This document shows, in pieces, positions 48,338 to 59,169 of a stretch of 64,000 nucleotides of DNA. Every line of letters begins with the position of its first letter. Within the stretch, counting starts at the first letter, position 1. A program made the position numbers and the translations under genes. The stretch is taken from positions 254,276,919 to 254,340,918 of the forward strand of contig CAKMRJ010005634.1 in the NCBI GenBank assembly GCA_928212115.1, in the 5' to 3' direction. The stretch comes from Lactuca virosa. Lineage: Eukaryota; Streptophyta; Magnoliopsida; Asterales; Asteraceae. The notes under the pieces are model-generated. The model made no database searches. It saw only the letters and a list, made by a program, of their open reading frames with translations, and was not told the origin of the DNA.

Positions 48338-48406
48338 CTATACATGAGCACATATATACACATAAGCAATATATCTCAATATCGAGCAGGAAAATAGAAT
48401 ACGTAC
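48338..48406 (-). other. E5 gag-protease mini-intron (putative, in frame)
   Basis: The minus strand reads GCTG then GTACGTATTC, 69 bp, ending ATGTATAG before GGACCTTTTTG. Splicing restores Ala-Gly-Thr-Phe-Leu-Val. Unlike in E2 and E6, the 69 bp are open in frame, so read-through would add 23 mostly hydrophobic, Cys-rich residues just before the protease. Confidence 0.78.
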
Positions 48407-49578
48407 CAGCCATAACGTATGGCGCTGCCCGAGCCTCCTCGGCAGTAAACTGAAATGTACGACTCTTCACTGCAGGAGAATTCTCCTTAGCAGGGCGGCC
48501 ATCAGTGATCCTCATTGTGTCAGGCACAGGCGCCGCCACTGCTCCACCCCGTCCCTGCAACCTCGGACAATTGGCCCGCTTGTGGCCGGTCCGGTTGCAG
48601 TGGTAACAAATCAAGCGCTTCTTAGGGCAGTTCCTTCTCACATGACCTGGCTGACCACAGGTATAACATAGTATGCCCATCACCGTGTTATATCCCACAT
48701 TTGGCACATCGGCCACGACCCTGCTGTCCCCTACAAGAAGACTTTGAGGTCTTAGGCTTTTTAGCCTGACCTACAGCTGTCTGAGCCTGCTCTGGTTTCC
48801 GCTTGGTGCGGAAATCCAACTCCATTTCCCGCTCACGGGCCTTCTCCACCATCTCATTCATGGTTTTGCATCTTGTAAAGCTCACGAACTCACAGATATC
48901 ATCCCTCGGCATGGAATGATACCTCGTCCTCCTCCTGTCCTCATCTGTAGCATACTGTGGGATCAACAGTGCTCATTCCCGAAACTTGGCGGTGATCTCT
49001 GCCACAGTCTCGGTGGTCTGCTGGAGCTTCTGGAAATCCCTCACTAACCGTTGCACCTCAATGTGTGGTGCAAACTCCAGATCAAAGCGTCTGACAAACT
49101 CTACCCATTTCATCTCAGCCACACCATCTGCGCCCACCTGATTGGTCACCTCTCCCCACCAGTCACGGGCTCGATCCCTCAGCATACACGAAGCAAACCC
49201 CACCTTTTCCGCATCAGGGAAAGAGCTCATGCACTGGGCATTCTCCATGTCCGCCACCCAGCTTCGGAAAACTATGGGGTCCCTGACCCCGAAGAACTCC
49301 GGCGCCATGCAAGCTTTGAACTCCCGGAATGAGGGAGTTCGGGTCCCGACCTGGCCCGCAACAATCTCAGCTCTTAACGACCTTAGCCGCTCCTCCATGA
49401 TATCCATCATCCCTTCCTTGATTGTCCGAAAAATCACTGGGGTAGCATCAAGGATGCCCATCATAACCGTGGCTGCAATAAGCTCGCGCCACCTCTCGTC
49501 AATCGGCGCTGCATCGTCGCCTGACCCAGATCCGGATCCTGATCCTGATCCCCCTATTCCTAGGCCTGTCACCACCAT
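48407..49578 (-). pseudogene. E5 gag, nearly intact
   Basis: The start is at the ATG at 49578 (MVVTGLGIGG), followed by a Gly-Ser repeat and PIDERWRELIAATVMMG. The capsid block is well kept: FFGVRDPIVFRSWVADME, DRARDWWGEVTNQVG and VQRLVRDFQKLQQTTETV. One TGA near 48972 replaces an Arg codon (FRE then stop), likely a CpG change. A frameshift lies near 48700. The zinc region has two perfect CX2CX4HX4C knuckles: CYTCGQPGHVRRNC (48668-48627) and CYHCNRTGHKRANC (48608-48567). It ends with TAEEARAAPYVMAG at the mini-intron. Confidence 0.87.
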
Positions 49579-50256
49579 TTTGATATGTAATACCACAAGA
49601 AAGAATAACCATAATGTCCAAAAAGGGGATCTTTCCACACCGGTTCTCCTTAAAGCTTCGAGGTCTAACATTAGTTCGGGTACAGGTCCCGTGCTGCCAG
49701 TAGTACGAGCCCAATACTACCTTCCACATGTACCTGTACCTTCCCCAAGGCTCTACCCGATAACTCTAATTCGTCTCAGAACAAAACATATCTCACGGGC
49801 TACTGCATAACTCAAATCCTAGGCTATCCTAGGGTTTGCTCAATCCCATCAAATCAGATCTCAAATCAGTCATAACAGGTTGCCTTATGCATGCAAATTA
49901 TACAAAGAACAATATCAAATAGACTTTCGAATAAAAAACTCTACCCTAGGACACAACCAAACGAGGAACAAGAAATAAGGCCAAATCAATTATTCTAAGT
50001 CTATAAGATCCTAACCGTATACAATTTTTAAAGCATACACATCGCAAAATCCATCAGACTAACATAATCCAATTATCAGTATAGCATGGCTAACATATTA
50101 GGGAACCACTTACTTGACCTTGGCCGATTACACTCATTGTACTCTCCCTTTTTCGGTTTTAAGTAGTTTTTAACTTTTGATTTTTGAAATTTTTTTACTA
50201 TTTCCTCAGTTTGAGTCCTGACACACCCGAGAGTGTGCCTAAATCCCTCAAACCAA
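49579..50256 (-). other. E5 5' leader, no gene seen
   Basis: Untranslated sequence between PBS and gag. It shares AGTAGTACGAGCCCAATACT (49698-49717) with the E2 and E6 leaders. A 222-codon open frame on the other strand (49142-49810) is antisense to gag and is not counted. Confidence 0.6.
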
Positions 50257-50270
50257 GGCTATGATACTAA
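50257..50270 (-). promoter_or_regulatory. E5 primer binding site (tRNA-Met type)
   Basis: TTAGTATCATAGCC on the minus strand, two changes from TTGGTATCAGAGCC, two bases from the LTR end. Confidence 0.8.
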
Positions 50271-50272
50271 CT

Positions 50273-52080
50273 TGTAACGACCCAAATTTCCAGCTAAAAT
50301 TTTCATTTTAAATAATCAAAACATTTCCATTAAATATAAAATCTCTGTGACAAGTGTCCCCATATAAAATGCTGGAGAGTGCACGCCGCGGCATCAAGCC
50401 TTGTCCTTGCCCTTAGGCTTAGAAGTACCTGAAACAAATCAACAAACTGTAAGCTAATGCTTAGTGATTTACCCAGAGGATGCCCCACAAAATCCACATA
50501 ATCACATAATCCATATTAGCTATAAAAGCTACATAAACCACATAAGCCATGCATACAACATATAGGGATGCCCTGGAAACCCTCCAGGGTCTTACTCCGG
50601 CTGTCTCGAGAACCCCCCGAGGTTTTTGCCTAAGGATGCCCTGGAAACCCTCCAGGGTCTTACTCCGGGTGCCTCGGGAACCACCCAAGGTATTAGCCCA
50701 AGGATGCCCTGGAAACCCTCCAAGGTCTTACACCCAAGTGCCTCGGGAGCCTCCCGAGGTCTTCACGAATGATGCCTTCAAAACCCTCCAAGGTCTTACA
50801 CATAAATGACTCGGGAACCCCTCGAGGTCTTTCATGCAAGTATCATAATTAACTAGTATACCATATATCCCATAACCAACTAGCATATCACATAAAAAAT
50901 AATGGGCTGGCCTTGGTGCCTTAGAACCATTGGTATGGTGAGGAGACTCACCTCTCAAGTATGTTGAACTGATAAGATATGATAAGTCCCAACCCGTAGC
51001 TCCAACTCAAATGCCTACAAACATCATGTGACTAACTTTGTCAAAATCCCAAAATACCAAGAATACCCTCAAAGTAAAACTTGGTTAATCATGGCCAAAG
51101 TCAAGGCCAACAGTCAAGGTCAATAGTCAATGTTGACCCAACTCGTCAGCTGCATCTAGCAACTCGTCGAGTTCCTTCAGTGTTCAAAAAACCAGGGAAA
51201 AACCCTAAACAACTCGCCAAGTTATCTTATTAACTCTCTGAGTTCACTGTACATACCGAAAATGGTAAAACCCTATCCAAATCATCGAGTTGTCAAGGTA
51301 ACTTGTCAAGTTTTCCCTTGTCTTAAAATATTTATTTCTTCCAGTCGAATCCAGAGCCCCAAACTACAGATCCAATACATTAGGAGTGAAATACCACGTA
51401 AAGTTGCAAAGTTTACGTGCATGCAAGGCCGTAGGAGGCTAAACACAAAAAATAAGTCTCATACAAGGTTTAGGGCATGGAGAAGGGCCTAGACTAGATA
51501 AAGTGAGCAACTTTATGTCCATGGAGGCCTAGAGGTGTCCAGATCTGAAACCATATCCTCATGACAAGTTCAAGTTCGAGAATGACACGATTATGCACCA
51601 AAAGTGACCATATCCTTTCATAAGATGAGATCTAAGAAAATAAAGGTCAAGGTAGCAACTTTATACCTCAAGATGGTTTCCAAAACATAGTAGATGTCGG
51701 ATCTACTGCCTCTCTCTTTACTCCAACCCCTTCAAGCTCCAAATTTCATCACAACCACATCAAAAATCACTCTCTGAAGCTCTCTCACACCCTCAAGACG
51801 GTATAAGGCTCGAACTAGGGTTTCTCTTGGTTGGAAAGACGATGAGGGAGGCTACAAACGAGCCATAAGTTCTTTATATAGGATACAAAACCCTGAAAAT
51901 TAGGATTTTCTTTTACAGCATCTACTCGTTGAGTTGGGGCCTTCCAACTCGTCGAGTAGACCCTATGTCCCGCGTCCAAAATGATTTCTACTCGACGAGT
52001 TGGAGCTCGCCAACTCGTTGAGTTCCAAATTAAAACCCTAAAATATTGAGAAATAAATGATACCTGAAACGAGCGTTACA
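50273..52080 (-). repeat. E5 5' LTR
   Basis: It runs from TGTAACGACCC to GCGTTACA, 1,808 bp. It carries a minus-strand TATA box near 51872-51882, palindromes upstream at 51920-52025 and downstream at 51138-51310, and the hairpin array at 50566-50833. Confidence 0.93.
50566..50833. repeat. Array of alternating short hairpins, E5 5' LTR
   Basis: Second copy of the array at 43586-43852. Type A stems in the first two units are perfect (CCCTGGA/TCCAGGG). A type B unit near 50738-50760 has CCTCGGG-AGCCT-CCCGAGG. In a transcript from the minus strand the array lies about 1 kb after the TATA box, in the untranslated leader. Confidence 0.9.
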
Positions 52081-52706
52081 CTGCCATTGGGTATCCACTC
52101 TTACCCACTGCTCTCTTGATCGGTGGAGGGTCCTTAGCCGAACGGGTTTGATAGGACAAATAAGTCATTAATAAGTATCATGGAATTAATAAAGTAACTA
52201 AATGTTTCGATAAATGTGAATTTGATGCTAATCCATGAAATTGCACATTGAAATTTATATAAGTCGTTAGTGGAGCATGTGTGGTTAACCGACACACTAA
52301 TATGAGACTAATATTTTTGGCAACGGGTGTCTCGTAAATTATTATTGATTAATGGAGCGTGTGTGACTAACCGGCACATTAACTAGATGATAAGTGACAT
52401 CGAGAGTACCAAGCTAATTTGCATGGTTATTCACATCTCGTTTCTGATCATTGGCATCCCAGTCACAAAGTCAGAGCATAATGGAGACATGCCATTGAAT
52501 AGTTCAATGAATCTGAAAAGATCTAGGACTTTCATTAGATTGAAATTGGTAAATGCTTACCTACCTAAAATAGATTCGAATTTGATTATGACATCCCTCT
52601 TCAGAATTCGAATCGAAAATATGGATCCTAGCCTTAATTTAAATTTTGGGTTAATAATTAAGGATTAAAAATCAAGTAACTTGAATTCTCTTTTCTCCCT
52701 TTATAG
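52081..52706 (+). other. E4 leader, right part, no gene seen
   Basis: Continues 23359-24212 after E5. It ends at the gag ATG at 52707. No convincing frame before that. Confidence 0.65.
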
Positions 52707-53426
52707 ATGTCGAGTCAAGACAACAATGGTTCACCCCGTTTTTTTGGAAATGGTTTTCCCTTATCTGAAGATGATCTTCCACATGTTGATCAAGGTGAAA
52801 GAATGTTCCCTTCTTCAAGAAATGGTTGAACTGGAAATCATAATTCTCCAACTCTTCCTCCACCCCATCCAATAATTCTTCCTCAGCCATGTTTTCTTCA
52901 AGCTGAAAAATACGAAGTCACTTAAGCCCTATTGGCAAGCAAACATCAAGATGGAAAGTTTGTGTGTGCATATGTTCTCAATATGAAATTGCACATTCAT
53001 ATATTGGGGATGTCAGGTGTCGTTTTCCCGAAGAAGTTGGCCATTGACTTGGTTCTACTTTTGCTTCCTGAGTCATATAGTCAGTTCATTAAGGACTGTT
53101 ATATGAGGGATGACGACATGAACCTAATCGATCTGACATATATGCTAATTGCTGCTAAAGCAGAAATGCTTAAGAGCACAAATCAAGCGAATATGTTTGA
53201 AAGATCTGTCTCCCAAGTTTCTATGGACATTGACAATGGCAACATTGGTAGTCCAGAAAAGGTTTCTCTTCCCAATGGAAAGGGACCAGCTAAGGTCAAA
53301 CTGTTTGACCATATGGTAAAGAGAAACGCTAATTTTGAGATAGTTCCATGTGTTGATCCTGAAGAGTCCATATGTTTCCATTGCCTATTAAAGGACAATG
53401 TATGCAAAGGTGCCCTGACTACCTGA
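52707..53426 (+). pseudogene. E4 copia gag pseudogene
   Basis: The start is at the ATG at 52707 (MSSQDNNGSPRFF). A stop at about 52827 and another near 52923 interrupt it. The second block (52932-53426) is a typical copia Gag capsid segment: DGKFVCAYVLNMK, FPKKLAIDLVLLLLPESYS and MLIAAKAEMLKSTNQ. The tail reads CFHC followed by VCKG and resembles a damaged CCHC knuckle. The central capsid part that normally lies between the two blocks is missing, so an internal deletion is likely. Confidence 0.8.
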
Positions 53427-54846
53427 AGAATCGCTGAGATAGAAAAGTCAAGTTGTATGACTTTACTTTAGCTACATCCACTATCTAACTTTATTTAATT
53501 AAGTTCCTGTTCGTAGATGCTTATTACATGATGTGATAGTCACATCTTGATGTTTTTTAGTATCTAAGAGAAATAAGGAAGCTTAAGAAGAGTAAGCTGA
53601 ATTTGATCATGAGAGATGGATTTCGGTCTCATGGTTTGATGATCAGATTTTGGAAAATACTGCTTAAGAGTTATGATATATTAGTAGATTTCTTAGGAAA
53701 TATCTAGAGGCATAGTTTTCATATATTTCCATTGTAAGAACAAATTCTTCCGCTTATAATCAATAAAAGTGTTTTTTGATTTATTTACTTTATGTTTCCA
53801 TGCAATTGCATTTATGAAAAATTAGTAGTCCTATTTCTATTATTAGCAATGTTACAAGTGGATTCGATTCTTAATTATGTCATTTGTAGAAATGTCATAA
53901 TCAACCAAGTGAAAAGGAATTCTCATCACCCGAGTTTCGATTGGATAGAAACTTGGAGTCATGCAATTCGATTAGTGTGATGTATGAGAATCTTGATCGT
54001 TGGAAGATTATGACTAATTCGTTGATCACATGTTTATGTGAGTCAAGTGAAGGACTATTGGATCTTGTACGCATTGATTTGGACTATTCAGATCTGGCAC
54101 AAAGAATGATAACTTTATTCGTCATGATGTACTGATGCTTCAGTAAACATGGTTTTGTTTATAATATTAGGTAGAAAGATAAAAGTTTCTCCAATCTGAA
54201 AGGAAAGAAGAGTACTATTGTATCATGTTTGTTGATCATCTTAATGATTTTGGAGCTATATCACAATTGATCCTTGAGGAACATATTAGTGCAATTGTTT
54301 AGCTGAGAAGAGGAATCAGATATTGTTGAAATAGTTAAATCAAGATATGAATCATACTTCGTTTCCAATCAAGTTTTAGAGTCATTCTCTAGTTACTTCA
54401 AATCATATATTGTAGCTTGTTTCGTACTAATTAGGTTTATAACACCTCATGAAATGTGGAGTAATAATGATTTCATACTCTAGCACATTTGAAATTGGTA
54501 GTTGTGATGCTTTGTTAAAACAAAGGATAAACTAAGACCAATTCTATGAAGTGTTTTCTTGACAAGAATCCATACTAGCTTTTGAATATTTGTTTTTGCT
54601 TGTCGAGGAATGTTCCTTAACAGAAAAACTTATATGTTAAGAACTCAGTGGAGTCTTATTGTTCTTGAAGAGTTTCAGGAGTCAATCAAGAATAAACCTT
54701 TTAGTTATCACTAGCACATGACCTGAGGTTAATAACCTATCATGATCAGTTGAAACATTCTTGTTTCTGTGCACCTTCCTCTTGAGTTGGCAATGCTTTC
54801 GAGTTCTATGGTTCTCATTTGACTACAAAAGGCAGAGCACGTTTCA
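53427..54846 (+). pseudogene. E4 copia pol relic (integrase region)
   Basis: A strongly decayed copia Pol can be followed across frames. Readable pieces are a gag-pre-integrase-like stretch (RNSHHPSFDW near 53920), an integrase core end near 54305 (RRNQILLK, then the TSFPIKF and SHSLVTSN part), HLMKCGV near 54445, and GSCDALLK near 54500 with KDKLRPIL after it. No RT motif was found. Lesions are so dense that several short open frames here are chance. Confidence 0.6.
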
Positions 54847-55022
54847 CAGTGATGGTACATTGGTCAATGGAAGTGAGTTGGTTAACAACATGGAAGCACC
54901 GGTAGGCGTTTGTGTTTCCAGAAGGAATGAAATATCAGTGATGGTACATTGATCAATGGAAGTGAGCTCTTCACAACACGGAAGCACTGGTAGGCCCTTG
55001 TGCTTCCAGAAGGAAAGAAATT
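54847..55022. repeat. 89-bp tandem duplication
   Basis: Units 54847-54935 and 54936-55022 both begin CAGTGATGGTACATTG and end near CCAGAAGGAA. They differ at several positions and lie in the E4 relic. Confidence 0.8.
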
Positions 55023-55089
55023 AAGAATAAGCAAAGTTCAGTTCATGAAAGCCAAAATTAAATTTGGTTTTTTCTTCAATATTATCTTA

Positions 55090-55618
55090 TGATTGTAGGT
55101 TGAAAGTGATAGATTCACATGGATGGGAACACGTACACCATAAAATATAGGTAGCAAAAGTTTTCGCTCTAATTCATGAAAATGATTATGAGGAAACACT
55201 TTCGCTAGTAGATTTTAAATATGATTAATATCATTAGGGTTAGCAGTTGTGATAATTGCATTATCAAATTTGCATATGATTACGACATCCCTTTTCATAG
55301 TTCTAATTGTGAGAAATTGATGTGGTTAATACTATAAGACCGATAAATTCAAACAAGTATATGAATCAAGACAAGAACATAATGGTCGAATATGTGTTCA
55401 ATGATTAACATCATTGCCTTAGAAGAGCTCGAAAAAGAACTGCTACTGTAAAGGCAGTGTAGGGTTACAAGACAATCGATACTAATCACGGTGCATGCAT
55501 GCACTATAAATAGTCTAACCTTAGCACATTAATATCGGGTGGACAGGCCCAGCCCGTTTCAAAAGAACGATCAAAGCAATACAAAAGAAAATTGTCACAA
55601 CACAATATAACCCCAACA
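55090..55618 (-). repeat. E8 3' LTR (left end uncertain)
   Basis: The right end is CCCCAACA (minus-strand start TGTTGGGG), directly beside the polypurine tract. A minus-strand TATA box, CTATTTATAG, lies at 55504-55513. The left end is placed at TGATTGTAGG (55090) only because it gives a TG...CA unit. No second copy is available for alignment. Confidence 0.5.
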
Positions 55619-55630
55619 ATCCCCCCCTTT
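55619..55630 (-). promoter_or_regulatory. E8 polypurine tract
   Basis: On the minus strand AAAGGGGGGGAT directly before TGTTGGGG. Confidence 0.85.
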
Positions 55631-55671
55631 GTGTCAATAAGGAAGACAGATCTTCATTGATCTTGTCGCTT

Positions 55672-58600
55672 TTAAGTCTTCAAAAGCTTGGGCATAATTC
55701 CGAGCAGAGCCTTGCGAACCAGGATATACCACTTGATCATATCCGAGAAACATTTCTTGTATCCAGTACGGTTTGCTTTGAATTGAACCACAAACTCCAT
55801 GATGTATTCCAGGGAAGAGGTGGAGTAAATATGCTTATCAGCCAGATAGAAACAAAATTTGCGAAAATCAGCATCAGACCTTTCATGTATGTGGAAAGCC
55901 ATACACCAACCATCCTTTCGTATTTTGCCCAGCTTCATCCTGGCAAAATCTTTTGGAGCTTCCTTGGGTAACACAGTAAGCTTCTTTCGTAGAACTGTCA
56001 CAATCTCTACATCCATCTTTCCTACTTCTGGGATATATGAGATTAACACCCTTCTGAGATGCGCCATGATCGGTTCATATTTTTGTTTATCCCTCTGAAG
56101 GAGGTGAATGAGAGATATCCAATCAAATAGGTTTAGGAACGACAAATCAACCAATGTGAATTCAAAGACTGAAATCTTAGCTCCTCATGCCACTTTGAAA
56201 TGGAGCATTTAGGAAGCTTTCACTCTCAAAGGGGCCCAAAACCTTCACAAATGTTATCTTCTTCGAGCTCCAGGTTTCGTATTGAGGCTTCATATGCTTC
56301 AGATAGAATGAAAAGAGCAATTGATCAGCACCGTTTTTAGTAAGAGAAACATGCGTAACTCTGTCAAAACAACAAAACTGGAACGCCTTCGGAGTAATGG
56401 GCAAATCAAGCTGTGAGTCCAGACTATTCTCCAATTCGAATAACACAACCGGTTGCAACTAATACAAATTCGGATTGTCAATTGCTTCATTCATTATACG
56501 CTCCAAAGTCCACAAAGAAATAAAATATTATGAGTTTCCAAAGTGACTTGAGCTTCTTGAGCAGCCTTCTCTCGTGCTTCAGGTTTCCTATCAACTTGCA
56601 AGTTTTCATCAAGTTCAACGTCACGAGATTTACACTTCATATTTGCATTCTCATCTTCTTCCTCATCATCATCATCATCATCAACCTCTATCACATTTTC
56701 TTTTCCTTTTGAACCTGAAGCTACACTATCCTTCGGTTCGTTTGTCTTTGGGTTTTCTTCATGTTCTGCACCACCAGTTTGTTTCTTGACATCTTCAGTT
56801 GTCACTTTCTTTGCTTCTTTCTGTGCTTCTCCCCCTTGTTTTGGAATAGAAGATCCTGAAATAACCTGAATATGGTCTAACATGGAGAATATTGGCTTCA
56901 TTTTCTCTACTTGATGCTGACGAACTGAGACTGTTAGGAGAGAATTGCGAGTTTCAATCAGACTATGCAACTCAGCATTAACATCAGCAACACAATTTCG
57001 GATGAAAACATTCTCAGACTTCAGATTAGCAATCTGGGAATTTGCATATGTTAACTTGACTAATAGAACCTTCAAGTTCTCGGTTTTAACAACGAGCTTA
57101 TCCATTATCTTATTTTCATGAGCCAAATCAACCTGAGGTTTGTCGATCTTGGAGGAAATGAAATCTTGGAACTCAGAATTCTCAGATTGAATCTCAGAGA
57201 GAACCTTCATAAGAGCATCCTTTTCAGTTTGGAATGAAGAAACGAAATTGTTGATGGTTGTGTTCGAAAAGGCGGTGTTGTGTTCAGATGAAGAAGGAAA
57301 GTCCTCCACAAAGCTTTTGATATCAGAAAATAGTTTATCGACTTTTTTGGTTGTTTCCTTGCAACTCTTTTCAGAATCAACGACTTCTTTGTTTGCAAGA
57401 GAGAGGTTGACAGCATGCTCCTTAGTAAGTGTTTCAAGAAAGGTTTTGACAATAGCCTGGGAGTATTCATTACTTGAAGAGTCTTTGGTGGACTTAATTA
57501 AAGAATCCAACTTCGTATTTAGAGTTTTGAACTGCCCAGTTGTCATTGGAGCATCATCTTTGTCACTCTCTTGTTGAACACGGAAAGGGCTGTAGGAAAA
57601 ATCTTCAAAAACATCCCTGTCGTTACCGAATATTGTATCTGGATCATCTTGACGAAGTGGTGGGATAGGAGTAGAACTAGCACCAAAAGTAATACCAGAA
57701 GCCCTGCCCTTGTATCAGATACGTTGACAGTGACCGATGGAGTACTAGTGGTCATTGTTGTTGTTGCTGTGGATTCCTGAAGAGTGGAGTAGATTGAGCA
57801 GTTAAGTTCTGCGATTGTGAAAATCCCACAGACGCAGGTGGACATGGAGCTATTGTGATACGAGTTGTAGTAGAAGGAGGAGGAGAAGGTGGAGCAAAAT
57901 CCTGGAAAAAATCATCTATAATTGGAACAGAAGTAGGCATAGGAAAAGATACTTCAGGATTGGTTTGAGAAGGAGTAGGCTGCGAAACCATGGGTTGCGA
58001 AGTCATAGTTGTGTCATCATGTTCGTGCTGGTCTTTCTCTATTATTCGAACGTCAGAGAGGGTATGGGTCAACGAATCCTCCTCATCACTCGGAGAGGGA
58101 GTCCTTGGCCTGCGAGCGGCTCGCTTGACTTTCTTATTATTTGGAGACTGAGCAGGTTCGGAGGGTCCAACCTTTGCTTTTCGCTTACCCCCTTTCTTAG
58201 GGTTTTTTGCTTCTAAGGCCTTCTACATCTCTGTGGTTAAAGGACGAGAACCGGACTACTGGTAGTCTGCGATATTCAACGATAATTTCACTGCTTGCTG
58301 GAACACTACAAAGCATGGTCTCTAGAATAGGACCGATGAAGTTGAATCGTGAACTGTCAGACAATATAACATTGGAATTGTGAAACATAGGAATGGATGC
58401 AATTGCTGAACCCTCAATCACTGGAATGTTGTGACGATTGATTGCTCGTTGAACGACAATGGCCCAAAAATGAGCACACGAAATCTCGTTATGCCTTGTA
58501 GCAGAGAGTGTGCTCTGAACAAGCTGTGCCCAAAGAACTGACCCATAATCCAAATTTACCCCGGAATACACACCATACATAATTGTAAGGAAGAGCTTAC

Positions 58601-59106
58601 TTGCACAATCAGATCCAGTCACTCTCTCAGAGAAGCTCTTGAAAAGCAAGGTAAATAGCCCATTCTACATAGGTGGAAGGATAGGCTTCTTGAACTTAGA
58701 TAAAACTGCAAGATGATCTTTGTAGCCCATTTGATAAAATATCTCCAGAATTGCTGAATAGGAGATAGATTCAGGATCAACCAAATTCCTTGAATCAGAA
58801 AGCCCTAGCAACCGGCTAAAACGGGCCTTGGTGATGGTAGTTTTGACAGAACCAACCTCAAAACTGATAATCGGTCCACTTTCCTCATATAGATCAGTAG
58901 AATAAGCTTTGGATAGAAGAGCCAAAGGAACGTTTTCTGTCATCGAGATAGAAATAACCAGAGAAGAGTATCTCAGACATTCAATCAGTGGTTTAGAAAA
59001 TCATCGTACTTCAAGGGTCAAGGTCCAAGATGAGGTTCTGGTTGGCCTTAACGCCCAGTAATGTTGATTGAGCCATTTGTTCCTCAACTGAAGAAGAAGC
59101 AGCCAT
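55672..59106 (-). pseudogene. E8 extra 3' ORF (env-position protein of unknown function), broken
   Basis: I do not recognise an assigned function. The likely start is the ATG at 59106 (MAASSSVEEQMAQSTLL). Blocks on the minus strand are 58943-58665 (LSKAYSTDLYEESG), then one TAG at about 58667, and 58649-58197 (RVTGSDCASKLFL, SCAHFWAIVVQRAI). A frame change leads to a basic Lys/Arg cluster (KKVKRAARRPR, about 58120) and a Pro/Ser/Thr/Gln-rich stretch (58072-57752). A coiled-coil-like, Ser/Lys/Glu-rich region (57546-56900) follows, then an acidic run DDDDDDEEEDE (about 56680). Two C-terminal globular blocks lie at 56458-56177 and 56154-55672. There are at least one nonsense and four frame changes. 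No signal peptide or membrane segment is evident, unlike classical Env. The position matches the env-like gene of Sireviruses. Confidence 0.72.
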
Positions 59107-59143
59107 TGATGCAGTGGAGAAGATGATGAACAATAACTATGAT

Positions 59144-59169
59144 AGAGAGAGAGAGAGAGAGAGAGAGAG
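59144..59169. repeat. (GA)n microsatellite
   Basis: Short GA run just upstream (minus strand) of the E8 extra ORF start. Confidence 0.9.

Larger units (their letters stand above)
24213..52080 (-). mobile_element. E5: minus-strand Tekay-like chromovirus carrying E6 and E7
   Basis: LTRs are at 24213-24517 plus 43553-45032 (3' LTR, split by E6) and 50273-52080 (5' LTR). Between 45033 and 50272 lie, on the minus strand, PBS, leader, gag with two intact zinc knuckles, a mini-intron, protease, RT, RNase H, integrase and chromodomain, ending in a polypurine tract. Flanks CCGCC and CTGCC give a target duplication with one change. E5 is better preserved than E2 but is still interrupted. Confidence 0.9.
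22444..55089 (+). mobile_element. E4: plus-strand Ty1/copia element, split by E5 and followed by E8
   Basis: The 5' LTR (22444-23344) and PBS are followed by a leader that E5 splits at 24212/52081, then gag (52707-53426) and a decayed copia pol through about 54840. The junction is supported by leader continuity and by the near-matching flanks CCGCC (24208-24212) and CTGCC (52081-52085). RT, RNase H and the 3' LTR are not seen before E8. They may lie beyond E8, or may be deleted. E4 sits inside the RT of E3. Confidence 0.78.

Noticed and set aside
49142..49810. 222-codon open frame on the plus strand
   Set aside because: Antisense to the E5 gag and leader; length is explained by codon bias of gag on the other strand, and the Asp-Pro run mirrors the Gly-Ser repeat.
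53792..54135. Two 62-64 codon open frames in the E4 relic
   Set aside because: They cross frames of the decayed copia pol and match no independent domain.
55672..59106. A host gene between E4 and E8
   Set aside because: The ORF is on the same strand as E8 pol, ends just before the E8 polypurine tract and LTR, has no visible introns and is as decayed as pol; it is best taken as part of E8.
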